DNA from: Setophaga petechia
Taxonomy: Eukaryota; Chordata; Aves; Passeriformes; Parulidae
DNA length: 64,000 bases
Direction: 5' to 3'
Assembly: GCA_024362935.1 (NCBI GenBank)
Contig: JANCRA010000004.1
Coordinates: 21,843,121 to 21,907,120, forward strand
Shown: positions 54,601 through 60,600 of the stretch, one piece after another
How positions within the stretch are numbered: the stretch's first letter is position 1
Layout: the number at the start of each line of letters is the position of its first letter
The notes under the pieces: generated by a model
The model's input: the letters and a program-made list of their open reading frames with translations, nothing else
Databases searched by the model: none
What the model was told of the DNA's origin: nothing
Program-made: the position numbers and the translations under genes

Positions 54601-57600
54601 CTTTGCTATTAGAATGAGCTAAAATATTTACAAAAAGTTATGAAATTTCTGCAAAAACTACTCAAAGGTAGTAGTTTTGGTAGTTTAAATACCTTCTGCG
54701 TTTATCATCCCTAGGTTTCCATGTTGGCTGTTTTATTTGTATGCCTACAGGATTTTCTAGCTTGTCCCACAAATGTCAGTGTTTCTTAGGTGTTTCATAA
54801 TTGATTATGAAGATTATTTATGAAGATTATGAAGATTATTTTATTACTGAAAGAAGACTAAGATTAAATCTTAGTCTTCTTTCAGTAATAAAGTATCCAG
54901 GGAAGACTAAGATCCTGAGTGATCTTAGGATCACTCCTAAAAAGTTCTAAAAAGTTAGATATGGTGGTTTACCAAACAGAGTTGTACAAGTCAACAGAAG
55001 AATCTGTATCCCCTTCTAAACCTGTTTTTGCATTGTGTCGATATTTTTCCATTTGATAGAAGGTCTCTAAAAATCCATGTTGTGACAACCTTGGTCTGCC
55101 AGGGTTGTTCTTTTGTAATTCAGTCGCCTAATACAATATCCAATATTTCATCTCTTTTAAATGTAGGTATTATCAAGCCTCTGTTGGTCTGTCTTTGATT
55201 TATCTCTGTTCTTAATCCAGAACAATTTCCAGGAGCAAGTCTACATCTGATGCTGTTGCTAAGATGGGTACCTCTACTATTCTGATAGTCTAGATTTTTT
55301 AAATTAATGCCTATAATGCTTTGGAGTATTTCTCACATTACTCTCTTACATTAGGTAAGAGATCTTAAAAAAATGAAGCGGCTTAATGAAATGTTAATGC
55401 ATATTTTGGCTTGCGCCTTTCTCCCACTATTCTATTTTTTTGTCATTTTAAGTTGAGCGGAGACTTTCTTGCTGATTTTTTTTTAAATGCACTCTTCTTT
55501 CTTAGTGATAGATAACTTGTCTTTTCAGGAAAGAAAGCAATTCTTATGTACAACTGATCTTCTCTGAGACATCTTCTGTGTCCCATCTTTCCCTCTGGAA
55601 AAGTACTAAATATATCAGAAACCCTAATCACTATTTCTAGAAAAATGCATTGTTCTTCAAAGATTCCAATAGAGTTTGTTGAACAGTGATTTGTGTGCAG
55701 TGGTTTGCTAAGGACAGTCCTTTGAATTATGCGTAGTGCAAGGCAATTGATCAACAATTATCCTTATAGAAAGAAGACATTGCTGAAGACTGTTCATAAG
55801 ACCAGTGCTAAATATAAATTAAAGATCCCACTGTGGAAGAAAAAATGTATAAATGTAACATCTGGTGAAGCACTTAACAAGTGTGTGGTAAAAGGCTTGA
55901 AAATTACATCATTATGTGACACAACCTCTGGCTAAAGTCTTCTACAAAAATTTTTCAGTTCCTTATAGTTGATTCTGTAATGTCTTGTTTAGCAAGTCTT
56001 TTTTACTTACTTGGTTTGGATTTTAGACTTCCCTTTACTATTGACTGATTCTTCTTGAATTTCTTCCGGACTCAGTTAATTTCGTGTTGACACTTACATG
56101 CTGAGTTTTATTATAGTTTACAGTGCAATTTAAATTTCCTTTGTCTGTGGGATGCATGTTGATGTAAATTACACCTTCAATCTTACCGTTTAACTATATT
56201 TTTTTCCTTTGTCTTCCTGCTTCCTGTGGTGTGAGAAACAATGGGAAAGGGAACTTAGTGGCATGGTAAGTTGGTGAACTAGTCTTTCACCACTGAAGAA
56301 TTACTTTTAGGATTCAGATGCAGTTAAATATGGACGTCTCATTTCTTAAACTATGTTAGAGAAAAATGGTTCTAAAATTTTGGATGCTGCATGTCAACAG
56401 TTTGAAATATGGGAAAGATGGTCTATCTAAAAAGACTTAGCCTGTTGATAGCTGAGCGTTACTATTAGTCATAGCTTCTTCTTGTGGCAGGATTCAGTTA
56501 AGAGACTTTTCATTAGTTACTATTAAAACTTTTGTCTTCTCTGTCTCCTGTTATCTCCATTTAGCAAGGAATCTCTTGAAGAGAGATTGCCTTTGATATT
56601 TTTGAATCCACAATGGTTATGATTTCAGCTGTGAATATGAATAGCAGGAGGTGCTCTCTGATTTAGCTGCCTAATGCTTCATACTGTGTGTTTTATGTCC
56701 ATATACATATGTGTGTATATATGTACTTTTAGATAGATATGAAACGCTTTTAGGAGGACTGCTAGTAGCTGATGTCCTGTGTACTCAAGTTCCCTGTGGT
56801 AGCATATGCTAATGTCCCATTTTGTTGTCATTCATTATCACTGTAAAATTGATTTGAAATTTATACTTTTTTTTTAAAAGGCCTGCTAATGGAAGAACAG
56901 GTTAATCTTTTTTATTTTACCAGGCTTGGCATTTTCAATGTTGTAGTTATTTTATACTCTGGACTTTGGTATTTTTTCCATTTTAAATGTACTTCTTTTT
57001 GTGCATATGAAGTCTTCCTGTTTCCACTTTAGTTCCTTACTCCTCACTTTCTTCACTATAGTCAGAATTATTTCTTGACTTCCTTTCAGTTTACTGTATT
57101 CAGGTAAGTGATAGCTTTCAGGGTTTTTAAATAGAATTTCTGATCCTAATTGATACACTTTTCGATAGACTTTATTAGATGAATTTGGGCTAATGTGAAT
57201 GGCATTTAAAGCCTGATTTGTATTTTGACTTTGAAATTTCTGATTTTTCTAGTGCATTCCTTTTTGGCCTGAAAATGATGCCAACAAACTGCTTGTTAGA
57301 GTTGAAAATTCTGATCTCCCTCCAAAGAAGATAAATTTTGATCAGCAAGAAAACTGTCTTTTACTGCATTTGGACAATAAGGTAACATATTGCCTTCCAT
57401 GTTTACATGTTAAGTAAAACAGTATAAATCACTTTTTAATTTTCATTCTCAAAACTTTGTTTTCCCATGCTATCGACTCTTGCAAAACCTTAGCTGAAGA
57501 AAATAATACGTTTATGCAAATGCATTCTCATGCTTTCTCTTTTGTGTGTGAACAAACAGATGTAAGTAGGTATTCTGTTTTAAGTGCTTCTCTGGGGAAC

Positions 57601-60600
57601 AGTTCTACAGGAGCTAAAATGCAGATTGTTTTGCAAATACTCTTTCTGAGAAGTATTAATATTAGTTCTAAAGTAAAACTGAATAACTTTGACTTCACTA
57701 AATTTTCTTTTATGTTGCAGATAGTCTCATCTAGCTGTAGTTTTTAAGCAGTTGAGTGGTTTTTGTAGTATAATGTTCTTGAGACCATGAATGTGTATGC
57801 TTGTAATAAGGAAGGTTACTCTACTACCAGTCTAACTTTTCACGGTACAGAACTCTCCTGCCTAGTTTTAATTACAAATTATAATACCTGCTACCTAGTA
57901 TTTAGATCAAGGAAGTATTTTGAAGGTATGGTAAAACAGCTAGTTTTACTACATGATAGTTTTATCTTAGGATGAGAAGAAAAGTTCTTCAAAATATTTA
58001 AATTACATTTGCTTTGCATTTACATTGGCTTTGGAAATCCATTCCACTGTTATTTACTTCAAAATTTTTACAACTGATAGCTTGGAGGAATTGCAGTGGA
58101 TGTTAATCTGACTGAACATTCTACAGTGATTACCTTTTCTAATTACCACGATGGCGCAGCTCCATTTCTGTTGATAAACCATACCAAAGAGGAAATTATT
58201 GAGTATGGACAAAGGTATGTATGAAGAGCTTTAGTGTGGATGCTTGCATGGAGACTTATGAACTGTGGTCTTGTATATTGTAAGCATGCATTCTCTAAAG
58301 AAGCCTGTTTTGAGGAAATGGCTGTCAAATTTTGTCAGGGCACCCAAAAATTTCTTGCTTGGTAAATCGAAGGCAACGAATTGTTAGCAATGTTAAATAC
58401 CACTATGTAGTTTTACAAGTGAGCTGTTTTGTGGTGTCTTTTTATATGAATTTTGTGGCCTTGTGATATCTACATTCCTGGTGGGGGGCAAAGGATGTGT
58501 GTTTCTGGAACTGTGCAGGTCCTGACTGTGCAGAATAAGTAGTGAAGAAAATTTAGCTGAAAGAATGGGTTCAAATTATGTGAGATAGGGGATGAGAGGT
58601 AGTTACCTAAATTTTGCCAAGGCAGGACAAAACTAAGATAATTTTAATGAATATTAGTCTTCTGCAGTGAGTAAATATTTACTTCTGCACCTGTTACACG
58701 TTTCTCCTCCAGTAATGTTTTTGTAACACTTTGCCACTGTATGCAGATACTGAGCAATGCTGTGAAGTGTATACCTGCATCATTCTTGAATTATTTATTT
58801 TTAAAAGCCAAACAGTCTATTGTTTTCTCCCTTCAGTCAGTCAGAGCAGTGTTGTTTAAAGATTTTTACTTGGAAGGTGGAAGAGTTGTTAGTCAAATCC
58901 TGTTTGCTTCCTGTTTGCCTGAAGAATGATTGTTTGGCTTGTTTTTTCTTTGTAAGGATTAGTAATTTTTATCTTTTTAGATAAATTGTGGGAATCCCTA
59001 TTGTAGAACAGAGTACAATGTTTCATATGTGGAAGGGGCTACATTTAGTCCCAAACTGCCTGACCACTTTAGGTCTGATAAAAAGTTAAGGCCTGTTATT
59101 AAGGGTGTTGTCTAAGTCATGGGCTTGTGGCATCTTGTGCCTCTGATGAAAGCCTGTTCCACTGTTTTGAGAGGAAATCTTCCTAATGTTCAGTCTAAAC
59201 CTCCCCTGGCACAGCATCGATGCAAGGGAATGGTTCAAATAACTGGATCCTAGCAAGCAGAGATGAGCATCTCTCCAATTCCTCTCCTTTCACAGAGCTG
59301 TAGAAGACAATTCTGCAAGTTATTAAGTATATGTGAGAGGGAATGGAGTTTAAAGCACATTTGTCTGAAAATGTTGATCACAAAGGGGGAAGAAAATGTG
59401 TATATAAAATCTACTGTATATACTTTATTTCTAAAGCATATATATGTATATTAAAGTACAAATCCTCATTCTTATTGCTGTTGTGAGAATGATTATGTGC
59501 GTGTTTATTCATGCATAATGGTTTTTTTGTTCTGTTCTCATTACTTGAAAATATTATTAGTGTTCTTGTTGAAATGCTAGAATGCAAAGGTCACTGACAC
59601 AAAATATTCATTGACATTTGAATTTAAAATTACTTTGTTCTAGCTCCCTCAGTGAATTGGAAGACTGCCTTCAGCCAAATAAGGCGGTGTTGTATACTTG
59701 GGCAGACCCAACAGGATCTAAGAAATTAAAATGGAGGTGTGGAAATAGAACCGAGGAAATTGCTGCAAAAGAGGTATATTCTCTTTATCAAAATCTTCTT
59801 TTAATGGTGTCTAATTTTATTTTTATATGTCCATTATCAGTGTATGCATGAAACTCATATTTAATAAGCATGATCAGCAGTCTCATACATGAGTTCCAAA
59901 CAGAACAGTAACAACACTTTGTTTGCTGGAGCTTGCTCAAATAAGCAGTCTTCAGTTAAAAAGTGTCAAGAGTGTGTGTGTGTGGTGAGAGGTTGTCATA
60001 AAACTTTGTAACTACTTTTTTTCCTGTACCTTAAAAAAAAAGTCTTCCTTTGTTGTGTTGCTATGACTGTGGCTTTTTTTTTTTGTGAAGTAGATTGATA
60101 ATAGCATTGTAAAAACTTTTTCTCTCATTTGTAGGATAAAATGGAAGTACTCCGTGTGGATTCTAGGAAAGTGGTCTATTTAATGTCGTTTTATGAAGGT
60201 TTGCAGCGTATTGTCCTGTTCACTGAAGATGAGAATGTATTTAAATTGACATATGAAAGTGTAAAAGCTGAACTAGCAGAACAAGAAATTGTTCTGTCTT
60301 TGCAAGATGTTGGAATTTCATTGGTTAATAATTATACAAAACAAGAGGTGTCCTACATTGGAATTACAAGGTAACTTACTTTGTGTGCAACAGTATAAAA
60401 TGTTTAACTTCAGGTATTTTCACACTATGTATTTCATTTTGGCTTGTGCTGAAAGAGCAAATAAAGATCTGCTTAACAGTGTTCAAACCTAATGACTACA
60501 TTTTCCTGCTGCCAAGAGAAATGCTTTCACTATGTCTTGTTCTAATGCATATGCTAACTGTATATAGATGTATGTGGTTTTGGAATGAGTATTTGTAATT

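Larger units (their letters stand above)
52667..57252 (+). other. VPS13A: VPS13A intron 36 (4.6 kb)
   Basis: Contains a 19-bp tandem repeat (53336-53392), an antisense CR1 (53525-53995) and a rearranged block with a perfect palindrome (54803-54956). The segment 55200-56270 shows short open frames without recognisable proteins. Confidence 0.8.

Noticed and set aside
55729..55935. 68-codon Lys-rich open frame
   Set aside because: Basic and without recognisable family, splice context or VPS13A homology. Could be a pseudogene scrap, but nothing supports it.
56236..56266. Possible extra exon before a good donor (atg then gtaagt)
   Set aside because: No acceptor with a pyrimidine tract close by, and exon 36 joins exon 37 directly in human VPS13A with matching phase.
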